A stretch of 64,000 nucleotides of DNA from Pseudoduganella umbonata (GCF_014192225.1 NZ_JACHXS010000009.1:62001-126000), one strand, 5' to 3'. Positions 23,190 through 32,519 are shown, counted from the stretch's first letter. Made by a program: numbers and translations. Notes: generated by a model not told the origin, from the letters alone.

Positions 23190-24899
23190 TCAACAGCTCG
23201 ATGCTTCCACCTGCCGCCCCTGCGCCGACAGCCACTTGTCCACCAGCCCGCCCGGCAGCCCCTTCACCGCGGCGACGACGCGCTGCGCGTTGAACGAGGC
23301 GCCGGCGTCGTTGGTGTGCGTGCGCGCGTCGCTGAAGTACGTGTCGACGACGCCCGCGCCGATACGGCGGTAGCCTTCGGTGATCGCCATCGTCAGGTCG
23401 GCGAACAGTGCGCCGTGGCGCTCCGCCACTTCCCGGTCCCACCGGGCGAAGTTCTCGAAATCGCGGCGGTCCTGCCACGCGTCGCGGTGCGGGACCGGCG
23501 ACAGCAGCACCACCGTAGCACCCTTCGCCTTCGCATCCTGCACGTAGCGCGCCATGTACCAGCCGAACGTGTGCACCTGTTCGACCGTGCCGTCCGGCTT
23601 TTTGTCTTCGACTGTCTCCGGGCCGGTGCCGGGGCCGGACGCGCGGCCTTTCATCGCCGGGTCGCCGATCCTGCCGCCGTCGTTGTGGCCGAACTGGATC
23701 AGCACCACGTCGCCGGCTTTCAGCTGGTCCAGCACCCTCTGCCAGCGCCCTTCCGTCAAGAAGGTGCGGCTGCTGCGCCCGCCGATCGCGTGATTGACGA
23801 CGTTGACCCTGGCCGTGTCGAAGTACGGTGCGATACGCTCGCCCCAGCCGATATGGCCGCTCGCACCGCCGCTCTTCACCGTCGAATCGCCGACCAGGTG
23901 CAGCGTGGGCAGCGCGGCGTTCGCGGCCTGCTCGGCCTTCACGGATTTTGAATCGACGACCGGGCGGTCGTCTTCGCTGGCGGGGATGGGGGGATTGGCC
24001 GGGATGGCTCTCCCGCGCTCGTTCAGTGCGGCGACCAGCGGATGGAGATTCAGCGCCCTGATGCCGCCGACGACGATGCGCGCGTTCAGGTCGGCGCCGG
24101 CCCAGTTGGTGTGGACCGATTCGTCCGGCGTCACCAGCGGGAACAGTTTCATGACTTCGTCGCGGCCGATCTCGTCGTAGCGGCGCGCGGCCAGCTCATT
24201 CAGGTCGATGAAGCCGGCATTCTCGCGGCGCGCCACCTCCCTCGCCCAGCCCGCGTAATCGCCGGCATTGCGGCGCACCTTGCCGTCGTCGCCCCAGCGC
24301 TTGCGCGGAATCAGCGACACCACGACCGGTGTCGCGCCCTTTGCGCGGATCTGCGCGATGTAGTCGGCCAGGTACCAGCCGTAGCTGTGCACCGTCTCGC
24401 GCTGCTTCGTCAGCAGGTTGTCGATTTCCTCGGTCTCGTTGCCGGTGCCGCGGATCGTGCCGCGCGCGCGGCTGGTGTCGTTGATGGCGCTGGCGTCGTT
24501 GTGCCCGAACTGCATCAGCACCACGTCGCCCTTCTTGACCAGCGCGAGGGTACGCTGCCAGTGGCCGCTGGTCACGTAGGTGCGGCTGGACAGCCCGCCG
24601 ACGGCGCGGTTGACGACGTTGACCTTCGACTGGTCGAAGTAGTTCGCGATCGGGTTGCCCCAGCCCCACTGGCCGGCCGGGCCCTTGCCCTGCCCGTCGT
24701 CGTGGCCGTTGCGCACCGTGGAGTCGCCGATCAGGACCAGCGACGGCAGTGACGGATTGGCCGGTTCCGGCAGCACCACCTGTGCCTTGGCCGGATCGGT
24801 ATTCACAGCCGCCGGCAGCGGGGAGGCGGCGGGCGCCTGGGCCATGGCGAACGATTGGCAGAACAGGAAAAGCAGGAGGGATTGAAGGTATCGTTTCAT
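23190..24899 (-). CDS. Tandem-domain rhamnogalacturonan acetylesterase (two CE12 domains)
   Basis: A 569-residue protein with a signal peptide (to about residue 21) and two complete SGNH/CE12 domains. Domain 1 (about 52-290) has GDSTV (S60), FGHND (131-135) and D259/H263. Domain 2 (about 331-550) has GDSTV (S339), FGHND (403-407) and D524/H528. A 40-residue Pro/Ala/Ser linker joins them. Both active sites look intact, so both may be active. The usual CE12 protein has one such domain. The gene is divergent from PL22 and convergent with PL11. Confidence 0.92.
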   Translation of the reverse strand: MKRYLQSLLLFLFCQSFAMAQAPAASPLPAAVNTDPAKAQVVLPEPANPSLPSLVLIGDSTVRNGHDDGQGKGPAGQWGWGNPIANYFDQSKVNVVNRAVGGLSSRTYVTSGHWQRTLALVKKGDVVLMQFGHNDASAINDTSRARGTIRGTGNETEEIDNLLTKQRETVHSYGWYLADYIAQIRAKGATPVVVSLIPRKRWGDDGKVRRNAGDYAGWAREVARRENAGFIDLNELAARRYDEIGRDEVMKLFPLVTPDESVHTNWAGADLNARIVVGGIRALNLHPLVAALNERGRAIPANPPIPASEDDRPVVDSKSVKAEQAANAALPTLHLVGDSTVKSGGASGHIGWGERIAPYFDTARVNVVNHAIGGRSSRTFLTEGRWQRVLDQLKAGDVVLIQFGHNDGGRIGDPAMKGRASGPGTGPETVEDKKPDGTVEQVHTFGWYMARYVQDAKAKGATVVLLSPVPHRDAWQDRRDFENFARWDREVAERHGALFADLTMAITEGYRRIGAGVVDTYFSDARTHTNDAGASFNAQRVVAAVKGLPGGLVDKWLSAQGRQVEASSC

Positions 24900-25031
24900 G
24901 GACTCATTCTACGGCAGCGGTTTTGGCGGAGGTCCGGGAGGCTTTCAAACGCTCAGCAAGATGAGTGGACCGGGGGTGCGCAAACGCCCGGCCGGGCGCA
25001 CAATCGGCCCTTTCGACCCGGGGCACACTCG

Positions 25032-26378
25032 ATGAACACCTCTACCCTGCTGCGCGCCGCCGTGTGCGTGGCGCTCTGCTTCAGCACCGCCGCCCATGCC
25101 GGCATCGGCCAGCGCTTTCCTTCCGAACGCAAGGTCGTCAAGGACCCCGTCACCGGCACGATGCTGACCTTCCTCACCAGCACGCCGCAGGGCGACTCGA
25201 AGATCTACCCGACGCACCCGCAATGGACGTCGGACGGCAAGTGGCTGGTGTTCCGCTCGAACCGCGTGCAAGGCGAGGCGATGGCCGTCAACGAGGCTTC
25301 CGGCGCGCTGGTGCAGGTAACGGAAGGCGGCTACACGGGCATGCTGAACCTGGCGCAGAAATCGATGAAGCTGTTCTTCATGCGCCAGGCGGCCGAGAAA
25401 GGCGTGCTGCAAATCGTGGAAGTGGACCTGGCGGCCGTGTTCCGCGACAGCGCGGCCGGCAGCATGAAGGCGCCGGACGCGTACCAGCGCATCGCCGGCA
25501 CCACGCCGGCCGACCTGGAAGCGGGCGGCGACATGGCGCTCGACGCCGACGAGGAATGGGTGTACTTCCGCGTGGGCCGCAACGCGGCGGCAAAGCACCT
25601 GCCGGCAGGCGCGAAGATCGAAGAGAACTTCGGGCCGCGCAACATGGGCGCCGGTCCGAACGGCATTGCGCGGATGAATGTGAAGACCGGCGAAATCCGG
25701 CACGTGGTGTCGGTCGGCTTCCAGATCGGCCACATCCAGGCCAACCTGTGGAACCCGGGCGAGATCGTGTTCTGCTGGGAGACCGGCGGCAAGTCGCCGC
25801 AGCGCACGTGGACCGTGCGCTCGGACGGTACCGGCCTGCGCCCGCTGTACCCGGAAGCGCCGTACGAATGGGTGACGCACGAGGCCGTGATCACGAAGGA
25901 TGAAGTGGCGATGGCGCTGATGGGCCACCGGCCCGTGAAGGATGGCGGCGGCGGTGTCGCTGCGCCGGCGACCGGCGTCTACGGCGCCAATCCCGGCCAG
26001 GATGCCGCGTGGGGCGACGCCGGTACGCGCGAAAAGCCGACCGGCCTGGCCATCGTCAACCTGCGCACCCGCGAAATGACGATCGCCGGGCAGACGCCGT
26101 CCGGCAGCGGCCTGTGGCACGTGCACGGCTCGCCCGACGGCCGCTTCGCCGTCGGCGACGATTTTGCCCGCTCGCTGTGGCTGATCGACCGCAAGACGCG
26201 CGAGATGAAGCTCCTCACCACGGGCCACAAGGACACCGCGGCCGACCATCCGCACCCCACCTTCAATGCCGACGGCACGAAGATCCAGATCCAGTCGGCC
26301 ATGCTGTCGGCGGATGGCAAGGCGATGAACATCGTCGTCGTGCCGGTGCCGAAGGAGTGGCTGAAGCGGAAGCAGTGA
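25032..26378 (+). CDS. Oligogalacturonate lyase, PL22
   Basis: A 448-residue product with signal peptide MNTSTLLRAAVCVALCFSTA-AHAG, so it is exported, although classical PL22 enzymes act in the cytoplasm. The seven-bladed propeller of the family is indicated by HPQWTSDGKWLVFRSN, the metal-site region FQIGHIQANLWNPGEIVFCW, WVTHEAVITKDEV and LWHVHGSPDGRFAVGDD. It cleaves digalacturonate and short oligogalacturonates by beta-elimination. The ATG at 25032 starts the signal peptide; a GGGG tract nearby is only a weak ribosome-binding site. A CAAACGCTCA motif lies in the divergent promoter region (24942-24957). Confidence 0.92.
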   Translation: MNTSTLLRAAVCVALCFSTAAHAGIGQRFPSERKVVKDPVTGTMLTFLTSTPQGDSKIYPTHPQWTSDGKWLVFRSNRVQGEAMAVNEASGALVQVTEGGYTGMLNLAQKSMKLFFMRQAAEKGVLQIVEVDLAAVFRDSAAGSMKAPDAYQRIAGTTPADLEAGGDMALDADEEWVYFRVGRNAAAKHLPAGAKIEENFGPRNMGAGPNGIARMNVKTGEIRHVVSVGFQIGHIQANLWNPGEIVFCWETGGKSPQRTWTVRSDGTGLRPLYPEAPYEWVTHEAVITKDEVAMALMGHRPVKDGGGGVAAPATGVYGANPGQDAAWGDAGTREKPTGLAIVNLRTREMTIAGQTPSGSGLWHVHGSPDGRFAVGDDFARSLWLIDRKTREMKLLTTGHKDTAADHPHPTFNADGTKIQIQSAMLSADGKAMNIVVVPVPKEWLKRKQ

Positions 26379-26448
26379 TGGATACTCCGCTGTCGCTGCT
26401 ACCGTTGCGATAAGCGGATTGTGATTGTGCAGATAGCGCTTGCGATGC

Positions 26449-26552
26449 TGGTGTCGGACACCGCGGTGTCGGACACCGGTTTTTGCCTGCGATGGCCAAT
26501 GCGCTTACAAGAAAACCGGTGTCCGACACCATGAACCCGGTGTCCGACACCA
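26449..26552. repeat. Palindromic repeat cluster, GTGTCSGACACC family
   Basis: Four core copies: a direct pair GGTGTCGGACACC about five bases apart, then an inverted pair around GATGGCCAATGCGC. It lies between PL22 and the small minus-strand gene. Confidence 0.85.
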
Positions 26553-26598
26553 GGTATCGATTTCTCAAGTGACGCCAACCGAATGGAATTTTCGGCTC

Positions 26599-26829
26599 TT
26601 ACAGCTTTTCGAGCCTCACATTGCGCAGCTGGTACGCCGCGCCTTCCAGCTGGAAGCCGATGCGGCCCTCGGCCGGCTGCGCCTTCGTGATGCGGTTCTG
26701 GGTGCGCGCCTTGATGACGGGCTGCGCGCCGGGGGCGCTGGTGGGCGGTTCGGCGAACGTGGCGGCGGCCATCGCACCGGCCGATGCACACAAAGCCAGC
26801 AGTCCCGTGCACAATATCCTCTTGATCAT
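26599..26829 (-). CDS. Short exported protein resembling a DUF1080 C-terminus (possible remnant)
   Basis: A 76-residue product with a clear signal peptide (MIKRILCTGLLALCASAGAM) and GGGGAAG ribosome-binding site. The only recognisable mature part is AEGRIGFQLEGAAYQLRNVRLEKL, the usual C-terminal strand pair of DUF1080 / 3-keto-disaccharide hydrolase-like proteins, which are normally about 200 residues or longer. It looks like a secreted DUF1080 gene that has lost its middle. Its start is 15 bases from the divergent start of the hydrolase gene at 26845. Confidence 0.6.
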   Translation of the reverse strand: MIKRILCTGLLALCASAGAMAAATFAEPPTSAPGAQPVIKARTQNRITKAQPAEGRIGFQLEGAAYQLRNVRLEKL

Positions 26830-26844
26830 TACACTTCCCCATTC

Positions 26845-27765
26845 ATGAAAAAATTCGTCCTGCCCATCCTGCTTGCCATGACCTTTTCCTGCGCCGCCGC
26901 TGCCGCCCCGAACGTTCTTCCCCTGTGGCCCGAAGGGGTGCCCGGCAAGAAGGACATCGGCCCTGAACAGAACGGCAAGGGCTATATCCAGAACACGTCG
27001 AACCCCACGCTCACGCTGGTCGGCCCGGCCGTCGACCGCCCGAACGGCACCGCCATCATCGTGGCGCCGGGCGGCGGCTACGTGCGCCAGGCGGTCGACC
27101 GCGAGGGCACCCAGTATGCCACCTGGCTCAGCACCCTCGGCGTGACGACGTTCGTGCTGAACTACCGGATGCAGGAGTTCGGCCACCCGGCCCCGCTGCA
27201 GGACGTGCTGCGCGCCGTGCGCCTGCTCCGTTCGCGCGCGGCCGAATTCGGCATCGACCCGAACCGCATCGGCGTGATGGGCAGTTCGGCCGGCGGCCAC
27301 CTCGCGGCCAGCGCCGGCACGCTGTTCGACAACCCGGCCGGCCGCACCGGCACGGACCTGGACAAGGTCAGCGCCCGCCCCGACTTCCTCGTGCTGATGT
27401 ATCCGGTGATCGCGATGGAAGGCCCGGCCGCGCACATGGGGTCGCGCAAGGCGCTGCTGGGGGCCAATCCTTCGCAGGAACTGGTGCAGCTGATGTCCGT
27501 CGACCGCCAGGTTACGCCGCGCACGCCGCCCACGCTGCTGATCCATACGCAGGCCGATGCCGCGGTGCCGGTCGAGAACAGCATCCTGTTCTACCAGGCC
27601 CTCACGAAGAACAAGGTGCCGGCCGAGATGTACCTGTTCGAACAGGGTGCGCACGGCATGGGCATGCGCGACGGCCTGGCCAACGCCTCGCAATGGCCGC
27701 GCCGCGCCGAGGAATGGCTGCGCGCCCGTGGGCTGCTGACGCCGGCCGCGCCGGCGGCGAAGTAA
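26845..27765 (+). CDS. Exported alpha/beta-hydrolase, probable carbohydrate esterase
   Basis: A 306-residue product with signal peptide (to about residue 21). It has the oxyanion-hole segment VAPGGGY (74-80), nucleophile elbow GSSAGG (S148) in RIGVMGSSAGGHLAAS, an Asp in HTQADAAVP and a His in QGAHGMGM. It resembles the xylan/pectin esterase branch of the BD-FAE/acetylesterase alpha/beta-hydrolases that accompany polysaccharide loci. Deacetylation or demethylation of pectin fragments is inferred from context. No clear Shine-Dalgarno precedes the ATG, because the divergent gene's ribosome-binding site occupies the gap. Confidence 0.82.
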   Translation: MKKFVLPILLAMTFSCAAAAAPNVLPLWPEGVPGKKDIGPEQNGKGYIQNTSNPTLTLVGPAVDRPNGTAIIVAPGGGYVRQAVDREGTQYATWLSTLGVTTFVLNYRMQEFGHPAPLQDVLRAVRLLRSRAAEFGIDPNRIGVMGSSAGGHLAASAGTLFDNPAGRTGTDLDKVSARPDFLVLMYPVIAMEGPAAHMGSRKALLGANPSQELVQLMSVDRQVTPRTPPTLLIHTQADAAVPVENSILFYQALTKNKVPAEMYLFEQGAHGMGMRDGLANASQWPRRAEEWLRARGLLTPAAPAAK

Positions 27766-27797
27766 CTCGCCGGAATCCGGATGGGGGCATGCCTCGG

Positions 27798-28415
<618 letters not shown>

Positions 28416-28458
28416 TGGGTGCTCCCTCAAGCATGTTGGTTTCAGCCATAATGCCACC

Positions 28459-29091
28459 ATGCCCGAACACACCCCCGCACCCGACCAGGAAACGCTGATC
28501 GCCCAGCTCGACCAGATCGCCGCCGGCCTGGCGCAAACCTTTGCGCCGTTCTGCGAAGTCGTCGTGCACGACCTGCGCGACCCGGACCACGCGATCCTCG
28601 CCATCCACAACAACCTGTCCGGCCGGGCGCCCGGCGATCCGGCCACCGAGCTGGGGCTGGCGCGCATCGCCGACAGCGCGTACCCGCAGGTGGTGGCCAA
28701 CTACGCCAACCGGTTTGCCGATGGCCGCCCGGCCAAGAGCACGTCGATCGGCATCAAGGATGCGCAGGGCAGCTACGTGGCGGCACTGTGCCTGAACGTG
28801 GACATGTCGATGTTCCGCTCGATGCAGAACGCGCTGCAGCAGTTTTCCGCCACCGGCGCGGCGCCGTTCCAGGAATCGCTGGACCCGGCCAACGCCGAGG
28901 CGATCCGCCGCCGCATCGACCAGTATGCGGCCGGCCTGGCGGCGTCGCCGCAACTGCTGAAGGCCGACGACCGGCGCGCGCTGATGCGCGAGCTGAAGGC
29001 CGCCGGCTTCCTGGAAGTGCGGCGCGCGATGGAAATCGCGGCCGCGCATCTGGGCATCTCGCGCGCAACCGCCTACAACGACGTCAAGTAG
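28459..29091 (+). CDS. YheO/DauR-type transcriptional regulator
   Basis: A 210-residue protein with an N-terminal YheO-like PAS domain (about 10-125: PFCEVVVHDLRDPDHAILAIHNN and KSTSIGIKDAQGSYVAALCLNVDMS) and a C-terminal helix-turn-helix (about 165-208: RRALMRELKAAGFLEVRRAM then LGISRATAYNDVK). DauR in Pseudomonas represses D-arginine catabolism; here there is no such operon, so the ligand is unknown. It may control the divergent TMEM175 gene, whose start is 43 bases away. Confidence 0.85.
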   Translation: MPEHTPAPDQETLIAQLDQIAAGLAQTFAPFCEVVVHDLRDPDHAILAIHNNLSGRAPGDPATELGLARIADSAYPQVVANYANRFADGRPAKSTSIGIKDAQGSYVAALCLNVDMSMFRSMQNALQQFSATGAAPFQESLDPANAEAIRRRIDQYAAGLAASPQLLKADDRRALMRELKAAGFLEVRRAMEIAAAHLGISRATAYNDVK

Positions 29092-29102
29092 CATGGCGGT
29101 TT

Positions 29103-29197
29103 GCATGCGTGCCGATTGCCTCGGCCGGTAGCTGTTGGCATCCGAACACCGGTGTCAGACACCATTTTGAGCAAAGCTCAAAATGGTGTCTGACACC
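29103..29197. repeat. Palindromic repeat, GGTGTCAGACACC family, with conserved left flank
   Basis: A perfect inverted repeat (29151-29172 and 29176-29197, AAA loop) has inner arms ATTTTGAGC/GCTCAAAAT. The left flank matches that of the copy at 14007-14053, including GCATGCGTG, CGATTGC, TAGCTGTTGGC and CCGAACACC. It lies between the regulator and rhaU, convergent 3' ends. Confidence 0.88.
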
Positions 29198-29218
29198 GGT
29201 TCTCCGCCGCGTACTACG

Positions 29219-29551
29219 TCAAGCGGATCGGCCCGCAAAGTGGAACAACTGCGGCAGCGCCCACTCCTTGGGACGATTGCCGGGCTCCACCTCCATCAGC
29301 TCCGCCATGTAATCCCACCACCGCTTCATGACCGGCTGCTGCGGCAGCTCGCCGATCGGCGCGCCATCCTTTACCTTCAGCACGGCGAACAGCGACAGCG
29401 TGTCTTCATCGAGGAAGATGGAGTAATCGAAAATGCCGGCGCCGTCGAGCGCCGCGGCGAGGTCGGGCCACAGCTCGTCGTGGCGGCGCTTGTACTCCTC
29501 CACCACGCCGGGCTTCAGCTGCATCCTGAATGCTTTAGTCGTGTACGTCAT
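29219..29551 (-). CDS. rhaU: L-rhamnose mutarotase
   Basis: A 110-residue protein of the RhaM/RhaU family, which interconverts alpha- and beta-L-rhamnopyranose. Visible: KAFRMQLKPGVVEEYKRRHDELWPDL with the catalytic-type His, then FDYSIFLDEDTLSLFAVLKV and MKRWWDYMAELMEVEPGNRP. No signal peptide, so cytosolic. The start overlaps the GH105 stop by four bases, making it the last gene of the GH28-GH105-rhaU operon. In the similar rhizobial locus this gene sits inside the transporter operon. Confidence 0.93.
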   Translation of the reverse strand: MTYTTKAFRMQLKPGVVEEYKRRHDELWPDLAAALDGAGIFDYSIFLDEDTLSLFAVLKVKDGAPIGELPQQPVMKRWWDYMAELMEVEPGNRPKEWALPQLFHFAGRSA

Positions 29552-30774
29552 TTGATCGCCATCTTCTTCAGTTCGGCGGCAGCCTGCATGAAGCCGCCCA
29601 CGCCATAGTTGTAGCTCGACGACGGCCGGTAGTGCGCCGGCTCGGCGCCCGTCTGCTGGATGCCGCCCAGGCGGCCGTCCGCGTAGATATGGTTCTTCAC
29701 CAGCGCGGTCCAGGCCTTTTCGATCACGGGGCGGTAGGTCTTCTCGTCCAGGTAGCCGTTGTTCACGCCGTAGGCCATGCCGTGGATGAACATCGCCGCC
29801 CCGGACGTTTCGGCCAGTGGCCAGGCCTGCGGGTCCAGCAGGCCGGCGTGCCACTCGCCGTTTTCATCCTGGATCGACGCCAGCTTGGCCGACATCTCGC
29901 GCAGCTGCTGCACGTAGAACGGCCGGTTCGGGTCGTCCTTCGGCGTCAGGTCGAGCACCTTGGCCAGGCCGGCCATCACCCAACCCTCGCCGCGCGACCA
30001 GAAGATCTTCTTGCCGTTCGGCTCGCGCTTGTTCGGGTCCTCGTAAGCGGTATCGCGCGCGAACAGGTGCTCTTCCTTGTCGTACAGCAGGTCGTAGGTT
30101 TTCTTCCACTGCTCGTGCACATAGTCGGCATAGCGCTGCTCGCCGGTGGCCTGCGCCATCTTCAGCCACACTGGCGGCGCCATGAACAGCGCGTCGCACC
30201 ACCACCACGGCAGGCGCGGGTCGTTCGGCCTCAGCGTGTCCAGGTCGATCAGCACGTCGAGGTATTTCTTCAGCGTGGCGATCTTCTCCGGGCTCGGTTC
30301 CTCCAGGTACAGGTCCAGGTACATCTGGCCGATGCTGATGTCATCCGCGTTTGGGTACTGGCCGGCGCGCAGCGACCAGTCGAAGCCCTTGGCCAGCTTC
30401 AGCATCGCGTTGCGGTACTTCGGATCGCCGGTCGCCTTCGACGCATCCATGAAGCCGGCATAGGTCACGCTGGCCGTCCAGATCTGGTCGGTGTATTCCA
30501 TCGTGCGGCGCAGCTGCCAGTCGGCCACCTTGCGCAGCACCTTGTCGATATCCTTCTTCGTGATGGCCGGCGACAGGTCCGTGGCCAGCGGGCCGGCATC
30601 CTCCGGCGCATCGCCGAACTTGCGGCGGATGTCCTTGTCGATGATTGCCTGCATCGCAGCGGTCGGCTGCGGGTAGTCGGTCTTCGGCGACTGGGCATAC
30701 AGCGCGGTGCTCGCGCACAGGGTCAGAACGGCAACGGCCAGCGTAGTGAAGCGTTGTTTCATCGGTTGTTTCAT
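29548..30774 (-). CDS. GH105 unsaturated rhamnogalacturonyl hydrolase (second)
   Basis: A 408-residue product with signal peptide (to about residue 27, ALYA-QSP). GH105 features are DQIWTASVTYAGFMDASKATGDPKY, LPWWWCDALFMAPP (candidate acid D194), FWSRGEGWVMAGLAKVLD and DENGEWHAGLLDPQAWPLAETSGAA. It shares fold but little sequence with the GH105 at 19526, so the two probably have different linkage preferences. It is coupled on both sides by 4-base overlaps: start with the GH28 stop, stop with the rhaU start. Confidence 0.92.
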   Translation of the reverse strand: MKQPMKQRFTTLAVAVLTLCASTALYAQSPKTDYPQPTAAMQAIIDKDIRRKFGDAPEDAGPLATDLSPAITKKDIDKVLRKVADWQLRRTMEYTDQIWTASVTYAGFMDASKATGDPKYRNAMLKLAKGFDWSLRAGQYPNADDISIGQMYLDLYLEEPSPEKIATLKKYLDVLIDLDTLRPNDPRLPWWWCDALFMAPPVWLKMAQATGEQRYADYVHEQWKKTYDLLYDKEEHLFARDTAYEDPNKREPNGKKIFWSRGEGWVMAGLAKVLDLTPKDDPNRPFYVQQLREMSAKLASIQDENGEWHAGLLDPQAWPLAETSGAAMFIHGMAYGVNNGYLDEKTYRPVIEKAWTALVKNHIYADGRLGGIQQTGAEPAHYRPSSSYNYGVGGFMQAAAELKKMAIK

Positions 30775-32225
30775 GACTTGTCCTGTTCTTCAAAGCTCTT
30801 CTTGGAGGGATCTTCCTTGATCGGGCGCGGCTGCACCACGAAGCTGCCTTGGGCCAGGCCGCGCACGGCCTTGCCGTCTTCCATCTCGACCGGCTTGCCC
30901 AGCTTGAGCCGGGCATTCTCGAACGTCCAGTCGGCGATGTCGTAGAGGTGGCCGCCCTGCTCCGCCTGGATGTCCAGGTTCTTCAGCGTGAAGCGCGTGG
31001 CCGGCTTTTCCTTGTAGCTGTCCACTTCGAACGCCGTCTTCGCGCCGGTGGCCTTGATGTTCCAGATCTGCACGTCGCGCAGCTGGGCCATGCCCTGCTC
31101 TTTCGGCACCTGCGTGGCCAGCACTTTCCAGTACGGCGGCACGTCCTTCACGTCATCCGGAATCTTCGCGTAGCTGTAGCTGGGGTTCCAGTTCATCGTG
31201 ATACGCAATACCACCGGCGTGCCCTTCATCGTGAAGTCGTGCAGGCGGATGTTCTCGCCGAAGCCGCCGCGCGTGTGGGCCGACTTGAACAGGATGCCGA
31301 CCGGTACCTTGTCGAGCACCGTGATGTTGTAGGCCTCGATGTTGCGGAAGCCGCCCGAGGTTTCGCTGCCGAAGGTGAAGCCGGCAGCACCGGACCGGAC
31401 GATCGAGTCGCGCACGACGACATCCTCGGTGCGCCGCGCCACGCGCAGGCCATCCGAATCGCGGCCCGCCTTCATGCACAGCGCATCGTCGTTGACGTCG
31501 ATGTCGGCGTTCTGCACCAGGATCTTCTTCGAGGAATCGATGTCGATGCCGTCGGTGGACGGGCCCAGGCCATCCTGGTTGTTGCGGATGATGACGCCGT
31601 CGATCGTCACGCTTTCCGAGTAGCAGATATGCACGGTCCAGAAGCCGGCGCGCTTGAGCAGCAGGCCGCCGCCCAGTTTTACGTCCTTCGAGTCGAACAC
31701 CTGTATCAGGCGCGGGCGCTGCGCATCGTAGTCGGAAGCCCAGCGCAGGCCGCGCGGCTCGTACTGCTTGCGCAGCGTCCAGTAGCTGTCCCAGAACACC
31801 TTGCCGTCGCCATCGATCGTGCCCTCGCCTTCGATCCTGGCGTTGTCCTGCTGGTAGACGTTGACGAGGGCCGCCGGCCATTTCATCTCGATGCCGGCGA
31901 TGCGGGTGGGCAGTACCGGGTAGTCCTTGATGTCCTGCGATCCCAGCAGCGTGACGCCTTTGCCGACCTTCAGCGTGACGCCGCTCTTGACGAAGATCGA
32001 ACCGGTGAGATAGGTCCCCGCGGGGAAGGTAACGGTGCCGCCCTGCTTCGCCGCGGCATCGATGGCGGCCTGGATGGCCTTGGTGTTCATGGTCTTGCCG
32101 TCGGGCTTTGCGCCGTATTTGGCGACGCTGAAGTCGGGCGAAGCCGCTGCGGCGTGGGTCGCGTTTGACATCATGAACGCGGCCGACAGCAGGATTGCTG
32201 CGAGCGCGCGTAGCCAGTGGGTCAT
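30771..32225 (-). CDS. GH28 polygalacturonase-like enzyme
   Basis: A 484-residue product with signal peptide (to about residue 27) and right-handed beta-helix. GH28 motifs are GEGTIDGDGKVFWDSYW, STDGIDID (D225), VNDDALCMKAG (D246, D247) and GSETSGG (286-292). The more usual N-T-D of motif I is S-T-D. Substrate could be homogalacturonan or rhamnogalacturonan; the neighbouring GH105 and rhaU favour RG fragments with rhamnose ends. First gene of a three-gene operon; palindromic repeats lie upstream. Confidence 0.9.
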   Translation of the reverse strand: MTHWLRALAAILLSAAFMMSNATHAAAASPDFSVAKYGAKPDGKTMNTKAIQAAIDAAAKQGGTVTFPAGTYLTGSIFVKSGVTLKVGKGVTLLGSQDIKDYPVLPTRIAGIEMKWPAALVNVYQQDNARIEGEGTIDGDGKVFWDSYWTLRKQYEPRGLRWASDYDAQRPRLIQVFDSKDVKLGGGLLLKRAGFWTVHICYSESVTIDGVIIRNNQDGLGPSTDGIDIDSSKKILVQNADIDVNDDALCMKAGRDSDGLRVARRTEDVVVRDSIVRSGAAGFTFGSETSGGFRNIEAYNITVLDKVPVGILFKSAHTRGGFGENIRLHDFTMKGTPVVLRITMNWNPSYSYAKIPDDVKDVPPYWKVLATQVPKEQGMAQLRDVQIWNIKATGAKTAFEVDSYKEKPATRFTLKNLDIQAEQGGHLYDIADWTFENARLKLGKPVEMEDGKAVRGLAQGSFVVQPRPIKEDPSKKSFEEQDKS

Positions 32226-32266
32226 GGGTCTCCTCCTGTGTTTTTATAGGTGCAGCATGCGGGCCT

Positions 32267-32317
32267 GGTGTCGGACATCTTTTCCGGGCGCTTTATCCGG
32301 AAAAGGTGTCGGACACC
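32267..32317. repeat. Palindromic repeat, GGTGTCGGACA(T/C)C family
   Basis: Arms of 21 bp with one mismatch and a 9-base loop; inner arms TTTTCCGG/CCGGAAAA. It lies upstream of GH28 and downstream of rhaI. Confidence 0.88.
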
Positions 32318-32354
32318 GGTATGTGCATGCCTTGCCACTACCCGCCAGAAAACC

Positions 32355-32405
32355 GGTGTCAGACACTATTTCCGGGTGAAACATCCGGAAATAGTGTCTG
32401 ACACC
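32355..32405. repeat. Palindromic repeat, GGTGTCAGACACT variant
   Basis: Perfect 21-bp arms with a 9-base loop (GTGAAACAT); inner arms TATTTCCGG/CCGGAAATA. It is adjacent to the previous copy, but the inner arms differ. Confidence 0.9.
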
Positions 32406-32478
32406 AGTAATTCGAGGCGCGAACGCTATCCGCGACTTCGGGGTTTGCTGCTACAGACGATTGCTACTACGGACGTGC

Positions 32479-32505
32479 AAAAGCCTGCCCGCGAAGCGGG
32501 CAGGC
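32479..32505 (-). terminator. Rho-independent terminator of rhaDI
   Basis: GCCTGCCCGC and GCGGGCAGGC with a 3-base loop, followed on the minus strand by TTTTGC. It is 15 bases past the rhaI stop. Confidence 0.88.
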
Positions 32506-32519
32506 ATGAACAACAAGGC

